Below are positions 36,993-48,099 of a stretch of 64,000 nt of DNA, one piece after another (position 1 is the first letter of the stretch; the number at the start of each line of letters is the position of its first letter). The notes beneath the pieces are model-generated. The model saw only the letters and a program-made list of their open reading frames with translations, was not told where the DNA came from and searched no databases. A program made the position numbers and the translations under genes. The stretch is from the NCBI GenBank assembly GCA_027422505.1, contig JAPQWV010001107.1, positions 60,446-124,445 of the forward strand, read 5' to 3'. This DNA is from Craterostigma plantagineum (taxonomy: Eukaryota; Streptophyta; Magnoliopsida; Lamiales; Linderniaceae).

Positions 36993-37422
36993 CTTCCCCC
37001 TAACGGTTCGGTCTGCACCTCTATAGAATCACGAAAATATTGAGTAGACGTGTCGCAAGGATGGGTCTCAACGGGCTCAATTACGGCATTTTTCATCATA
37101 ATACGCTATAAGACCGATATTATTGTCCTTCGAATTCTTCCCCCTAATGGTTCGGTCTGCACCTCTATAGAATCACGAAAATATTGAGTAGACGTGTTGC
37201 AAGGATGGGTCTCAACGGGCTCAATTACGGCATTTTTCATCATAATACGCTATAAGACCGATATTATTGTCCTTGGAATTCTTCCCCCTAACGGTTCGGT
37301 CTGCACCTTTATAGAATCACGAAATATTGAGTGGACGTGTCGCAAGGATGGGTCTCAACGGGCTCAATTACAGCATTTTTATCATAATACGCGATAAGAC
37401 CGATATTATTGTCCTTGGAATC
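36993..37422 (-). repeat. Three 144-bp tandem repeats in the MULE reading frame
   Basis: Copies begin at 36993, 37137 and 37281, exactly 144 bp apart, so each is 48 codons and keeps frame. Each has CTTCCCCCTAAYGGTTCGG and a TATTGTCCTT end. On the minus strand the peptide unit includes DNNIGLIAYYDKNAVIEPVE. The third copy is one or two bases shorter. Confidence 0.88.
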
Positions 37423-37844
37423 CTCACGAACAGGAGGGGCATCATTGACACAATACTCAGCCTCAACATTAAGTACGGGTCTTGATTGTGGGCCATCAAA
37501 TCCAAGGTATGCGCGTAAGTTTGTAATCGCTTGAGATGTAGATAGGTCGTGGAATGCAGTACACAACGTTCGGCATGTAGCTTAGGCTCAGTTTCACATT
37601 GTTTCCCAACACCAATACCTTGACTATCTCATCCTTCACATTTTTCATCGTGCATGAATCCTCGTCGACTATGATTGACTGCGATATACAACTTGCGTGT
37701 GGACACCATTTCGAAGTATCATCATCCTGAATTATCCAACTACCACCGAATTGAAACACAATATTGGTGATAGTCATGGGTCACCTAATATATGTGTAAA
37801 AGATTCGTTAGGAGAAGTCTATAAATGAGAAAGAAGCAAATTGC

Positions 37845-38190
37845 GCACGGGTCCCCTAAATATATGCGCGGGTCCCCTGAATATAAGCGCGGGTCCCTTG
37901 CATATGTGCTCGGGTCCCATGCACATTTGCACTCGGGTCCCTTGGACATATACGCGGGTCCCTTGAATATATGCACGGGTCCCTGTATGTGTGGGTCCCA
38001 TGAATATAAGCGCGGGTCCCTTGAATATATGCACTGTCCCTTGCATATATGCACGGGTCCCTTCAACCAGGGGACCCTGCGCTCTGGTCCCTTGCATATA
38101 TGCACGAGTCCCTTGAACCATGGGACCCTGCCCACGGGTCCCTTGCATATATGCACGGGCCCTTGAACCAGGGGACCCTGCGAAGGTAAT
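37845..38190 (-). repeat. Right GGGACCC array (inverted)
   Basis: About 14 GGGTCCC heptamers on the plus strand (GGGACCC on the minus strand) and several variants, with linkers TTGCATATATGCAC, TTGAATATATGCAC and TTCAACCAGGGGACCCTGCG. It begins less than 70 bp from the N-terminal end of the transposase remnant and is in opposite orientation to the left and middle arrays. Confidence 0.85.
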
Positions 38191-38944
38191 CCAGAAATTT
38201 TAATTGCAGATTCGAAAACTTATCAAATTGAACTCAAATTTCGTCGCAATCGCTGTCATAAAAAGTATAGATCAATTCCACTCAATTCGTAGCTAATCGA
38301 CTCGAAAAACATGGATATAAAGTGCAGAATCAAAACAAAAAAAATTATAGTTCGTGACGCTCGAGTTCTCTGAACAGCAGGTCTTCTTTCAACAGCTCTC
38401 CACTCGACAGAATAGTTTTTCGACTGGTATTCAATGAAGCTGTGATAGTAATGAACGGAAGTTGGGTGTTAATGAGGGTAGTTGAACTTGGGGAAGCTGT
38501 CATGGCGTTAATGCAGCAGCAGAGCCATTTTTTTTATTTTCTTTTAAAATTATTTATTTTCATTATTTTCTTTTTTTTTAAAGTTAAACATTGTTATGAA
38601 AAAGTAATTAGCAGTTAATTAAATTGGGGGCTATTGACCTAAAAAAAACCGTCAAAGAAGCCACTTTTTAAAACTTGTCAAAGGCCATAGTTTAAAAGAA
38701 CCCCCTTATCAAACCTATAACAGGTATCAGTCATCAACTCCTCACAGGGAAAAAATTAAGGGTTAATTACGTGTCAGACCTTGTGAATATTTTTAAATAA
38801 TGTTCAGGCCCCATTAAAGTTTCAATTAGTATTAAGGACATACTTTTCAAAATTCTGAGAGAATACCCAAACTATGCGATATGACATATTTACCCCCTAA
38901 CAGATGCAAATTTACAAACATTTGTCATCGTCTTCTCCAAGGAG

Positions 38945-39175
38945 CGAACTAATCTTCAAGCTCAATTTCCGCCTATAATCTCGACATTCGTGAGCAGACG
39001 AGGCCCGAAGAGCTCGAAGGACGCAGTCCCAAGAAGGAAAGTTGGGTCGCTGCTGACGTGTTCGACGAAGAGGAGGTGGAATGAAAGTGACGGCGGCTGC
39101 TTCTCGGCGACGCTTCTCAGCTGCTTATCTGCTTCTCGGCGATGCTTCTCGCGGCCACAGGCCGCCAGAGCTGAA
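38945..39175. other. GC-rich patch inside the Mutator-like element
   Basis: This segment contrasts sharply with the AT-rich repeats around it and is open on both strands. I recognise no domain. Its composition is gene-like, so it may be a captured gene fragment, as in Pack-MULEs; this is inference. Confidence 0.35.
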
Positions 39176-39321
39176 CTTATTTTTTTTGTTTTTTCCAAAT
39201 CACTTAGCGACGTATGACACATCTCTTCTAGTAAATAACAAATCGTCACATAAAATTACCACATCCTACTTTAGAAATAACGAAATCACCAAACGACACT
39301 AAAATCTTCATATATTATTAA

Positions 39322-40115
39322 TAACACAGTCTGTATACAACTAATGAATCGGTGGGGAAGTAACGAAATCACAAAACGACACTAAAAAACAGATGAAAAC
39401 TTTATAAATCACGTCGTTATTGACTCAATAAGGTAAACTAGACCTGAATTTCTCATGGTACTTCGAATTTATACCGATTACTTGCAAGAAATGGATATTA
39501 TATTTTCCCTAAATCGTGTCAAAATAATACTTATCACATAGCAAAAAATAATAATGTCTTATGTTTAATAACAAATGTTGACTTAGAAGTAGTACGTCGC
39601 AGAAAGGTAATAACGCCTGTTTGTCGTAAATAACACATTCTGTATACAACCAATGGATCGGGAGAAAAAATACGAAAATCACAAACGACACTAAAAAACA
39701 GAGAAAACTGCATAAATCTCGTCGTCATTGACTCAATAAGGTAAAATAGACCTTAATTTCTCATGGGTACCTCGAACTTATACCGATTAGTTGCAAGAAA
39801 CAAATATTATATTTTCCCTAAATTGTATGAAAAAAATACGTATAACATAGCAAAAAATAACAAATGTCTTATGGTTAATAACAAATGTTGACTTAGAAGT
39901 AACACGTCGCTGAAAGGTAATAACGCCTTGTTTGTCGTAAATAACACATTCTGTATACAACCAATGGATCGTGAGAAAAGAACGAAAATCACAAACGACA
40001 CTAAAAAACAGATGAAAACTGTATAAATCTCGGCGTTATTGGCTCAATAATGTAAAATAGACCTCAATTTCTCATGGGTACCTGGAATTTATACCGATTA
40101 CTTGCAACTTATGTC
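39322..40115. repeat. Tandem repeats of about 310 bp (2.6 copies)
   Basis: Copies begin at 39322, 39631 and 39942, marked by TAACACA.TCTGTATACAAC. Each contains AACGACACTAAAAAACAG and TTATACCGATTA. The third stops near 40115. Copies differ by a few substitutions and indels. Confidence 0.88.
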
Positions 40116-40817
40116 GAAATCTATCGATCTACCATTATATTCTCGAATTTGCACCTAATTAGACAAGCAAATTCTACCTCGTGTGTCGTCAATATCATAA
40201 TGAATCCAACATGACTTGTCGAAATCGGTTGGATGGGGCAGTCGGATTTTTTGTGCTCGATGTAAAAAAATATTCTGTAACTGAGTAACGCAATATTGTT
40301 GAAAAATAACGTGTCTGTTTCCTAAAGTAACAGTATGTTGTAACTGAGTACATAATATTATTGAAAAAAAACTTGTCCGTTTCCTAAAGTAACAATATAC
40401 TGTAACTGAGTAACATAAAAAAGAGCATTTTAATAAGGGTATTTTCGTCAAATCATATTTTTTGGTCCTTCATCGAATTTTACATAAAATATGTCCTTTA
40501 AACTTATTCATTTTGTAGTAGGGCCTGAACAAAAAATTAAAAATCTACTACGACCTGACAGAAATTCCCCCAAAAATTAATTCTTATTCCTTGCATTTCA
40601 TAAAACAAAGCAAAATGCATTCCTCTCTTCTTAGTAATGTAAGAAACTACCGACTATGGAGTAGTTAGCTAAATTTTTATTAGTGAAGTCATTGTATTTT
40701 TGGCATTGAAGCTAATAGAAGTGATAATTATACGGACACGGACAAAGACAAAAATTACAAGCTTACATAACTTAAGATTTGGGTACCTTTACCTTAAGGG
40801 TGCTTCTACGCCACACC

Positions 40818-43447
40818 ATGGCGAAAGCTTTCCACCACCACCTCCTCCACCACATACGGCGGCACTACCCCACCTCTACGAGCCCGCTCCGCCTACTCCG
40901 ACCGAAACCCACCGGCGCGAAAAGGCTCCTCGCTACTTCCGTCACTCCATGCCCACTTCAGTACGAAATGATCATCTCCCGCCCGGCAACCGATCCCAAT
41001 CGGCGACGGGTTGGACCCACCCGATCCGAATCCAGACCGGACCCAGGCCCGAGCACCAGTCCCGAATCGGACGAGGATTTCAACTCTTGGGTCGACCGAA
41101 AACTATCCGACGCTTCCCTAGACGGCGACAAGCCGATGGTATTGGACAAGGCGAAGCGAAAGTACTACGAAAAAACGGCGGAAGAGAATGTACGGAGAGT
41201 CCGAGTCCGACGAGGACGACAGAGGCTCGAAGGGTGGAGACTTTGTCGAGCTGAAGCAGGAAATTGTGGAGCTTAAGACTTTGCACAAAAGGGAAGAGGA
41301 GTTGTACTTCTACGACTCTTTTTCGTACCCTTGGAGAAGAACAAGCACTACAAGATGGTTTATCAGCTTGAGAAGAAGTACTTCCCTGACCAGTGTTTCG
41401 ACAAGGCTTTTTCTTGACGCCGGGGAAGGGAGTCAAGTAAAGAAGAGTGATGAGGGTAAGAAGGGTAGTTCTTTGGAGAAGGAGGATAAGGGTTTGGTGT
41501 TTTTCGAAGAGAATGTGAAAGGTCAGGATGTGAAGGAGAAGAAAGTGGAGGAGTTCTTCAAGTGTTTGAAGAAAGTACGAATGAGAAAGGTGGGGATGCG
41601 ATCGACATGGAGCCTTTCTTGTCGACTAGGAGTTGCGGGCTTCCACCGAAATGGGACGGGCCTAACGGGACAGTGGTGCTGGTGAACAAGCCTAAAGGTT
41701 TGTTGTTCTTTTATTTATTTTTTTTTTGCTGGCTTCTTTTGTGGAGGGAGATGTCTTGGTCGGTCGGTTAATGAAGTATTTCTCCTTGTGCATCTGTGGT
41801 CTTACACCGTTGTGTGATTCTATTATGTGTTGATTGAATGGAGTCATTAACTTTGTTCTGAATTTCGAAGCTATGATGGGAAAACTACAGCAGTAGCTGC
41901 GAATAATGAGTTATTTCTTGTTTGCAATGGACGACGTCACTTGCAATGTCTTAGATTGGAGTTTTCGGAATGCGATGTGTTCTAAGCTCTAGTTCTGTTT
42001 TAGTTCCATCCTTATTTAAACTAACCGCTTTGGTACTTGACAAACCTTTTTTATTGGCGAAATGCCTTTCTCTAGTAATAGTAGCCTTGTTTCGTAGCTG
42101 AGATTCTAACACAAAATTCTAACCGAAAAGGTGGGGTTTGAACAGGTTGGACTTCATTCACAGTTTGTGGGAAACTGAGGCGCTTAGTCCAAGTGAAAAA
42201 GGTTGTCTTCACTCTTCAGTTATACGATCAAATACCTCAAACACATCAATTGTCCCGACGTAAGTTATGTCTTGCAGGTGGGCCACGCTGGAACATTAGA
42301 TCCCATGGCAACTGGGTTGCTCATCGTTTGCGTTGGTAAAGCAACGAAGGTGGTTGATAGGTACCGCAAAAATATGGGTTTCATCCGAATATTTCCAAGA
42401 TCATGAGGCTTTACGCATAGACTAACTACAGTTAATTCTTGCAGATACCAAGGAATGATAAAGGGATACAGTGGAATCTTCCGCTTAGGAGAAGCCACCT
42501 CAACATGGGATGCTGATTCACCAGTACAGACTTATATATGGTCTATTCATGGCGAATTAAATCGTATCAAGATTTGAAATTTTGATTAAGTAATGTGGTA
42601 TATTATGTAGGTGATCCAAAGGAGCCTTGGGAACACATAAAGGATGAAGATATAAAGAAAGCCGCTGCTTCCTTCTGTGGAGAGACATGGCAAGTTCCTC
42701 CTATGTTCTCTGCAATTAAAGTAAGAAGCTAACTTTAGCTCATAAACGAATATCATAATCTGTTTTGTAATTTGGGACTTATCACATCATTCATTCGATA
42801 TGTGATGTCGTAGGTAGGCGGAGAGAGGATGTACGAAAAGGCTAGGAAAGGAGAGAGCATCGAACTATCCCAAGAAGGATTTCGATATTCCACTTCGAAG
42901 TTGAACGAAGTTTACAAGACAGGTCCCACCTACAATACGAAAGATGCTAATATTCAAACACACATAAATTCAATTTAATTGTCAAATATGTCGACTGGGC
43001 TATCTGCACTCATCGTTTGATTTGATTCACAATTTCACAGGCAAAATGTGGTTTTCCGCGTCACTTGCTCAAAGGGAACTTATATTCGATCACTCTGTAC
43101 TGATTTCGGGAAGGCATTGGGCAGGTAGTATATATATTATCTACTCAGATATTGATTCTTCTTCTTTTCTTTAATTTGCTTCTGTTCGTAGAGCTTATAC
43201 TCTCAATGGTTTGTTTGTTTGTACTTGTAGCTGTGCACATTTAACATCGTTGCGTAGAGATTCCATAGGTATGTATTCTGCGTGCGTACGACTTCTTATT
43301 ACATGATTACGATAATCTCATATCTCTGTTCTGAGATTAATTCCGCTTTCTTCTATTCTTATTTAATTAAACCCAGGGGAATATTCTGCTGATGATGCAT
43401 GGGAATTTCAAGAATTGGAACAAGAGATTACGAAAGGCTACATGTAG
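40818..43447 (+). CDS. tRNA pseudouridine synthase, TruB family (frame breaks)
   Basis: Nine exons: about 40818-41697, 42146-42201, 42278-42360, 42445-42523, 42611-42720, 42814-42922, 43041-43124, 43231-43268 and 43377-43447. TruB enzymes isomerise U55 in the T-loop of tRNA. The catalytic domain shows [40 protein letters not shown] with the catalytic Asp in [42 protein letters not shown] and [11 protein letters not shown]. The N-terminus ([16 protein letters not shown], Ser/Arg/Pro-rich) looks like an organellar transit region and is followed by a long acidic-basic linker. Exon 1 changes frame at about 41230, 41330, 41410 and 41560. Exons 5 and 6 each need one base (G run near 42622, C run near 42870). 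The active-site exons are intact. Tail-to-tail with the uridine kinase gene. Confidence 0.85.
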
Positions 43448-43913
43448 TAGTGTTGAACTATCAACTGCTTTCTACTTCTGCTGATCTATAGTTGACCTTA
43501 TTCTTCATGATACTTATTTTCCATGAAGGAATAGTAATAACACAAATAACTGAAAAGGAAAAGGGAATGCGTTGCCTGCATAGTTTCACTTCTCCCAAAA
43601 TTATGACCCATTTCTTATATCTGATTCAAATAATACTTTACTGTATCGTAATTTCTACTTTAAAAAAAATATTCTGAAGTAGTTTAGTTTCTTCACAAAA
43701 AAAAAAAGAAAATTAATATATTAACCTTTATGGGTCTGAAATCCTCTTCATCGCCTATAGTCTCAGCCCCTTCTTTTCCCTACAGTACATGATAGTCCTT
43801 ACATTGAGTTTATAGATTAGGAAATGAAAGAAAAAATAAATAAAAATTTCTACAGATGCTTTCTGCTTAAACCTGACCAAACTAAAGTGCAGCTCGGTTC
43901 ATGATGATCATTT

Positions 43914-46697
43914 AGGGTAATCGGTGCCAAAGTAGCGATCGCCGAACTCACCCATGCCAGGATCACACGCAAATCTGCGGTGAGCGACGTATCTATCTCC
44001 GACGTTACTATTTTTCAGCCTCGGATATCTCTTGCAAACTGCATGTATACCTTCAGGAGCCTATGCATGCATTTGCGACATATTAGGATATTATTTCTGT
44101 GCGTTAAAGAACGAACTGATGCTCGTAGGAACGAATTAGAATCAACCTACTGAAATGAGGTTGAGGAAAATTATGTTGGATTCCGGGACGCCTTTGCTGA
44201 GCAGCACTGAAATTGCTTTTACAGCAGAATTCCCTAACCACATAGTAAAAGAAACGGCAAGGTATGTTATGTCGGACATATACGAATGTTCAGTTAGGAA
44301 TCTCTACTTACCCGAGGCAAGAACGGGGTCGAGCATAGAACGTGCCTGCTAGCTATGTCCGATGGTAGCTTTTCGTAGATCAACTGTGCCAGTGAGAAAC
44401 ATATACAGAAATTTCGAATAAAAATGTGATAGTGATGAAATATTATACGCTTGTTTGGATTGCTAACCTGTCGACCGTTGTTACCATGCCCGTGAATTAG
44501 GATTTTGCCGATCTTTATACCTTTACAGCAAGCTCTCAGTGCATTCTCCATGCTTTCGCCGCTGGTGATTAAGGAAGAAACTCGACTGAATTGGGGAGAG
44601 ACGCAATTTCAACTGCTCGGTTGATAGAGCAGAATTTACTTACCTTCTTATGACTGAGATGCCACACAACCTTTTGCAGAAGACAACTCCGCTGTATACA
44701 GATCCTGGGCATCCATTGAGAGGCATATGATTGCAAATACACAACCTATTGTAGAAATCGACTTTTTCTGGTATAGTCAAGGCACGATCTACTAAGGTAG
44801 TTTACCTGTAGGAGTGATGATTTGTTTCTCGGTGAATGGTAGGTGGCCTAGACCGTGCTCCACAACCTATTAACATATGAATATATTTCATTAATAAAAT
44901 GAGGTTTTTCTCTTTTATAATTTTGCTTCGAACTGAATTTACCAAACGAATGAGTCGATCTGCATAGAAAACGAAGTCATGCTTCTTGGTTTTGGCATCC
45001 CTTACAAGAGTGTGCATCCCTCGTATCTAGATTAAGAGGGTTGGTTCATCTGATTCAGCTATCTTATCTCTTGATTTAAGATGATGTAGAACTGATTGAA
45101 ATAAGATTTTACCTGAAACGTCGAATGTATGACGAAACATTGGGATATATCTTGCAGAGGTCGTGTTGGCCGAGTTTAGTTCGTATATGCTGTACTATCA
45201 AGTCGATCGCGACTTCATTATCTGCTCCTCGAGGAATTATGACGTCCGCATACTTCTTAGAGGGAAGTATGAATTCCTCGAAACTAGGCTTCACAAACTT
45301 GTCATACTGTATACAATATGATAATGTGCTTGTTAACTTCCAAAGTGAAAAACGGTCTTCATTCATGGGATATCTCGTAAAATACAAGACTAACTTGGTC
45401 GAGCACATTCTCAACGTTTCGGCCTCTTTCAACAGTATCACGCTGTATTCTCCTTACAAGACGCACATCCGAATCTGCAGCCATATAAGTTGTTTTTCTC
45501 TGAACATTGTTGAAGTAGTGTAGATGATCCTACATTAGATTAATCTGTAGCAGAGGAAGAAAGACTTGGGGAGCACTAGACCTGTGTCTACGAATATCTT
45601 CATGTTCATTAGCTCTCGCACACGAGGATCATGAAGAACGAGGATCCCTTCTAAAATAATAACATCAGCAGGGTTCACCTACGAAATCGAACATGCTTCT
45701 AATGTCAAGAAACAAGGACTATAGAAAATAACTTATTGTTCTTGCGCAAAAGATTTAACTACTTAAAATTCAGCAGCTGCACACTTAGAATTGCGAATGA
45801 AAAAGGAAAAGTGGAAGAGGATACAAGTAAAAATACCAAACGGGATGGTTCGACGCTTTTATGGCACTTGAAATCGTAGTTCGGAATGCTAACTGCGGTT
45901 CCATGCCTTAGTCTTTCCATGCACAAAAGCAGAAGATTGGTATCAAAGGCATCTGAGATAAAGTGAATAATCAGCTCCTTGACAATAATTTGTACAGGAA
46001 GTCATTTATTCCATAACTATCCTCACCAGGATGATCGAAGTTGTAGTCTTGGACTTTCATTAGCTGTTCAAACGCTTAGGGACAGTAAAATGCATCCTAG
46101 AATACAATGTCCATGATTAATCCTACGTATACCATATTAAATTGAGATGTCACAAAACTTGAATTATTACTTGGTTGACGAGAACAACTCTCTGATCATG
46201 GAGCTGCGAGATTATCATATCACACACAGTGGTTTTTCCTGAAGCAGTTCCCCCAGCAACACCTTTTGGAGGAAATTAATCACGAGACTTAGAATCCCCA
46301 CAGATACCTAAATCAGAACCGCTTAAACTGCAACCGACGAATCAAATCGAAACTAATACCGACTAATCAAATCACGAACGAAATGGTGATTTCAAAATCA
46401 CTTACCAATTATAAAAGGAACCTTCAAACGTCCATTAGACTCAGCCGCTGACTGATTTCCGTAATTTTTCTTCAAATCAACAGCTATATCAGAATCCTAA
46501 TTAACACACACAAACAGGTATAAATATATTGGAGGATGTCGAAATTTGATTCGTTGAAAGCCTTCCGAACTGAAATCGTTCTCCGATTGCTCGTTCCCAG
46601 TGACGATCAAAGGTGTGATCCGATTCAGAGTGAATTCCGATGAAGATAACGGAAAGAGCTGAAAACGTGATTGCATTCGCGGGAAACTCGTCCCCAT
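43914..46697 (-). CDS. Uridine kinase / uracil phosphoribosyltransferase-like protein
   Basis: Minus-strand exons from 5': uncertain exon 1 with ATG at 46697, then 46406-46496, 46172-46262, 46027-46096, 45837-45952, 45582-45678, 45395-45474, 45113-45306, 44943-45019, 44816-44866, 44644-44704, 44468-44561, 44312-44393, 44151-44233 and 43914-44060. The kinase domain has the P-loop [45 protein letters not shown] and [15 protein letters not shown]. The UPRT-like half has [59 protein letters not shown] and the C-terminus [19 protein letters not shown]. Such fusions act in pyrimidine salvage, converting uridine/cytidine to UMP/CMP. One base is missing near 44330 and the 46060-46096 exon has compensating indels. 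The first exon's donor could not be placed. Confidence 0.88.
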
Positions 46698-46798
46698 AAT
46701 AGCCACGGGCGCAGTTTTATAAGTGGGCCCAATCTTTTGTTGGGCGTATTTTCGGCCCAAGACTTTTCTCTAGTTTTTTTGGTGCCACGTATTGATTG

Positions 46799-47494
46799 GT
46801 GCAAAATTATAAAAATGGTCACTAAGTATATCATTTTTCGATTTTGGATCATTATGTTTGCCAGTTACAAAACTAGGTCACTAGTTACAAAATTAAGTCA
46901 CTAAGTATGATATAGTAACAAAACTAAGTCACTAAGTATGTATGGGGAATTTTATGGCGCTCACCTTATGTGAGCACTTTACGTGGGCACCTGTCCATGT
47001 GGCACTGATTCGTGCCACGTCGACATGCCACATCAACGTTAGATGATACATAACACTAATTAACAAATTTTAGGGATCATTGGTCGACATTTCGGATAAT
47101 GGTGTGGCATGTTTACGCTTTATGTGGCACCCGTTATGTGGTATTGATCTGTGGGCATAAACATGCCTCATCATTATCTGAAATGTCGACCAATAATCCA
47201 TAGAATTTGTTAATTAGTGTTATGTATCATCTAACGTTGATGTGGCATGTCGACGTGGCACGAATCAGTGCCACATCGACAGGTGCCCGCGTAAGGTGCT
47301 CACCTAGCACCATAAATTCCTCAGGTATGTATATAGTTACAAATTTGAGTCACTAAGTATGTATATAATAAGAAAAAATAGGTCAGTGACCCAATTTTGT
47401 TTACATACTTAGTGACCTAGTTTTGTAACTGACAAACATAGTGAACCAAAATCGAAAATTGGCATACTTAGTGACCCATTTTTATTCCATACTA
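46799..47494. mobile_element. MITE with TCACTAAGTAT repeats, containing a nested foldback
   Basis: Inverted ends (AAAAATGGTCACTAAGTAT on the left, complement AAAAATGGGTCACTAAGTAT on the right) and internal TAGTTACAAA.T.AGGTCACTAAGTATGTATA repeats. The same element without the insertion occurs at 62210-62553. No coding capacity. Confidence 0.75.
46944..47324. mobile_element. 381-bp foldback element nested in the MITE
   Basis: Almost the whole element is one inverted repeat of about 180 bp per arm (GATGTGGCATGTCGACGTGG is matched by CCACGTCGACATGCCACATC). An 8-bp repeat GTATGTAT flanks it (46936-46943, 47325-47332), and the uninterrupted site is visible in the copy at 62210. Transcripts would form a long hairpin. 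Confidence 0.82.
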
Positions 47495-47583
47495 ATTGGT
47501 TTGTCTGGGTTTTTAATTCATTGAATAATCACCAGTTCTTTTTTCTTATCGTATAGGAGTTGTATTGAATGACGATTGGTGAA

Positions 47584-48099
47584 TCTATACTCTTTTATTA
47601 AGGGTGAGGTCTTGATATAAACTGTCAAGTTAGCTTAAATTTTGGTCTGTCAAACTTTTATTTTTGTAACATAAAAAAATTAATTATAACATTCCACGTG
47701 TTATTTTCAACCCACGTTTTTAATAGAGACAAACAACTGTCATTAAGAAACTGCTGGAAAGCAATCAAAATATAAAACAATAATAAAATTATTAGAAACC
47801 AACCACTAATGAGAAAATGCTTATGTTTAAACGCACCATTCTTTCGTTGTGTAACAACAAATTTTTTAGCTCTACCATCCCACCCTTTTATTTGATGATT
47901 TGCTTTTTACGGACATTCGCATCTATGAAATATGTTCTCTATCTTCCATTTTGTCTTTGAGTTTTTATTTGAATAGAGTTTTAGATATCATTGATATCAT
48001 CTACATAATATCATAATGATTAGGTCAATATCTTTTGATTACGTCCAAATATACCGTTTAAATATATTGCACACGCATTGAGTGTGCTCCGATTACTAG
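47584..48099 (+). mobile_element. Non-autonomous Helitron
   Basis: Begins TCTATACTCTTTTATTAAGG after A and ends CTAG before T, the Helitron A^T insertion pattern without target duplication. A hairpin GCACAC-gcattga-GTGTGC (48069-48087) lies eight bases before CTAG, as at Helitron 3' ends. 516 bp, AT-rich, no Rep/helicase. Confidence 0.8.

Larger units (their letters stand above)
35162..37777 (-). pseudogene. Mutator-like (MULE) transposase remnant
   Basis: From high to low coordinate on the minus strand: an N-terminal part with FQFGGSWIIQDDDTSKWCPH (37496-37777), an acidic region with three 48-codon repeats, a plant-MuDR zinc-finger-like block VIRCANSQCPWRLRAAKIKD and YCSTHTCDVSHRRR (about 36500-36730), then a MULE transposase core (NRDNCVGLLPSYLEAMKRAN, MRRVISIDGMFLRE) at 35646-35873 and the segment YNIMTTNRSESTNAALRD (35162-35380). 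The SWIM zinc finger is missing. A hAT-like element (35915-36464) interrupts it. Many frame breaks make it inactive. Confidence 0.82.
38760..40571. mobile_element. Mutator-like non-autonomous element with 9-bp target duplication
   Basis: Flanked by the 9-bp direct repeat AAAAATTAA (38751-38759, 40572-40580). The ends are inverted over more than 60 bp with mismatches: left GGGTTAATTACGTGTCAG..., right complement GGGGGAATTTCTGTCAGG..., both continuing to TGTTCAGGCCC. A 9-bp duplication is the Mutator signature. The interior has a GC-rich patch (about 38945-39175), three 310-bp tandem repeats and a short tandem at 40271-40420. No transposase is encoded. Confidence 0.85.

Noticed and set aside
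37845..38190. CRISPR-like array
   Set aside because: The repeat core is only seven bases with irregular linkers, and the genome is a plant's.
32230..38760. Terminal inverted repeats for the whole GGGACCC/MULE region
   Set aside because: Weak similarity was seen between about 32240-32300 and the complement of 38640-38710 (AAATTTTAAAAA...GCCTC-like), but it is too low to define ends, and no target duplication was found.
44155..44352. Plus-strand frames within the uridine kinase gene
   Set aside because: They are opposite-strand shadows of UPRT-domain exons.
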